Positions 5,596 through 5,803 of a stretch of 5,803 bases of DNA are shown in pieces. The notes under the pieces were generated by a model. The model was not told the origin of the DNA. It was given only the letters and a program-made list of their open reading frames with translations, and did not search any database. The stretch's first letter is position 1. Each line of letters begins with the position of its first letter. Origin of the DNA: Anaerolineae bacterium (GTDB lineage Bacteria; Chloroflexota; Anaerolineae; B4-G1); NCBI GenBank assembly GCA_030620125.1, contig JAUXFI010000135.1, positions 1 to 5,803 of the forward strand, read 5' to 3'. A program made the translations under genes and the position numbers.

Positions 5596-5614
5596 ACAAT
5601 GAGACAATGAACAA
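5593..5614 (+). repeat. Short TGAACAA-family array overlapping the fmt stop
   Basis: The units are TGAACAA, TGAGACAA and TGAACAA, in the same orientation as the array at 1451-1500. The first three bases are the fmt stop codon, following the final GGG CAA codons, so fmt ends exactly at the array. No rho-independent terminator follows, so fmt transcripts may read on toward the YebC gene. Confidence 0.8.
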
Positions 5615-5640
5615 TCTGCAAGATCTAGCACTGGCTGCGC

Positions 5641-5670
5641 TTGCATGACCAGGGCGCACGGTGGTATAAT
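5641..5670 (+). promoter_or_regulatory. Promoter of the YebC-family gene
   Basis: A perfect TATAAT (5665-5670) is preceded by TGG, giving an extended -10 (TGnTATAAT). TTGCAT (5641-5646) lies 18 nt upstream as a weaker -35. Transcription should start near 5677, leaving a leader of about 92 nt that contains the hairpin at 5690-5746. Confidence 0.75.
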
Positions 5671-5689
5671 CTAAAGTATACAAGTACAC

Positions 5690-5746
5690 GAGTAGACAAG
5701 TACACAAGGCCCTCGTCTACCTATTTACTTGTCTACTTGTCTACTC
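5690..5746 (+). repeat. Long inverted repeat in the YebC leader, built from 8-nt units
   Basis: Two 19-nt arms (5690-5708 and 5728-5746) pair at 18 of 19 positions around a 19-nt loop. Each arm is itself a tandem of 8-nt units (AGTAGACA-AGTACACA on the left, CTTGTCTA twice on the right), and a further CAAGTACAC precedes the left arm at 5681-5689. The hairpin ends 10 nt before the Shine-Dalgarno sequence GGAGGG (5757-5762). It has no T-tail, so it is not an intrinsic terminator. Confidence 0.8.
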
Positions 5747-5768
5747 AGATAACAGTGGAGGGTAACGT

Positions 5769-5803
5769 ATGTCTGGTCACAGCAAATGGAAAACCATCAA
5801 GCA
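5769..5803 (+). CDS. YebC/TACO1-family protein, N-terminal 11 codons only
   Basis: The visible MSGHSKWKTIK matches the highly conserved start of YebC/PmpR/TACO1 proteins (typically MAGHSKW-NIK). Family members have been described as transcription regulators and, for mitochondrial TACO1 and some bacterial relatives, as translation factors; the fragment cannot tell which applies. The start is secure: GGAGGG lies 6 nt upstream and the motif begins at the ATG. It follows fmt by 173 nt with its own promoter and leader hairpin. Confidence 0.85.
   Translation, partial: MSGHSKWKTIK

Noticed and set aside
5617..5630. Near-palindrome after fmt as a terminator
   Set aside because: The central AGATCT leaves no loop, the stem is short and no T-run follows.
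4837..5646. Minus-strand open frame of 269 codons antisense to fmt
   Set aside because: The sequence is Gln/Leu/Arg-rich low-information translation opposite a well-conserved gene, with no promoter or ribosome site.
1..5803. A defence, mobile or otherwise novel multi-gene system
   Set aside because: The genes are housekeeping or common families, with no transposase, integrase, toxin-antitoxin pair or effector cluster visible. The novelty lies in the repeats rather than in gene content.

Overview
The window is high-GC bacterial chromosome. It holds four complete genes, two partial genes, and an unusual amount of short tandem repeat DNA in the gaps. A Chloroflexota (Anaerolineae-like) source is my best guess. 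It rests on general resemblance only: Thr-Pro-rich linkers on a secreted enzyme, paired DUF4870-type membrane proteins, fmt close to a YebC gene, and sigma70-like promoters. No marker here settles it.

Minus strand, 1-3307: recJ (3307 to 1553) is followed with a 4-base ATGA overlap by a secreted glycoside hydrolase (1556 running off the window at base 1). The hydrolase reads as 518 uninterrupted codons: a Sec-type signal peptide, a clan GH-A-like barrel with WNEPD and WLNETN motifs, a small beta-rich region, and a Thr/Pro linker encoded by 24-nt tandem repeats at the window edge. The overlap and the lack of a Shine-Dalgarno sequence suggest translational coupling of an exported carbohydrate enzyme to a DNA repair nuclease. 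I see no functional link between the two.

Minus strand, 3425-4440: a strong promoter (TTGACA-16-TACAAT), two tandem paralogous DUF4870-like small membrane proteins (4334-4011 and 3964-3635), a roughly 175-nt 3' region, and a clear rho-independent terminator (stem 3435-3459, T-rich tail toward 3425). This is a self-contained two-gene operon lying just upstream of recJ.

Plus strand, 4625-5803: fmt (methionyl-tRNA formyltransferase) has a promoter whose -10 box ends 9 nt before the ATG, so its mRNA is probably leaderless. After a 173-nt gap comes the first 35 bases of a YebC/TACO1-family gene, with its own promoter, a long leader hairpin and a good Shine-Dalgarno sequence. fmt and YebC both serve translation.

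The most unusual theme is short tandem repeats with 7-, 8- or 9-base units in nearly every intergenic gap: TGA(A/C)CAA arrays at 1451-1500, 3363-3397 and 5593-5614; TTGGGNT-like heptamers at 1514-1569; a 9-mer at 3981-3998; and 8-mers forming the hairpin at 5690-5746. They intrude on genes. One array encodes the hydrophobic core of the hydrolase signal peptide, another supplies the fmt stop codon, and the TTGGGNT array spans the recJ stop and the hydrolase start. I found no tRNA, rRNA, CRISPR array, transposase or defence system.
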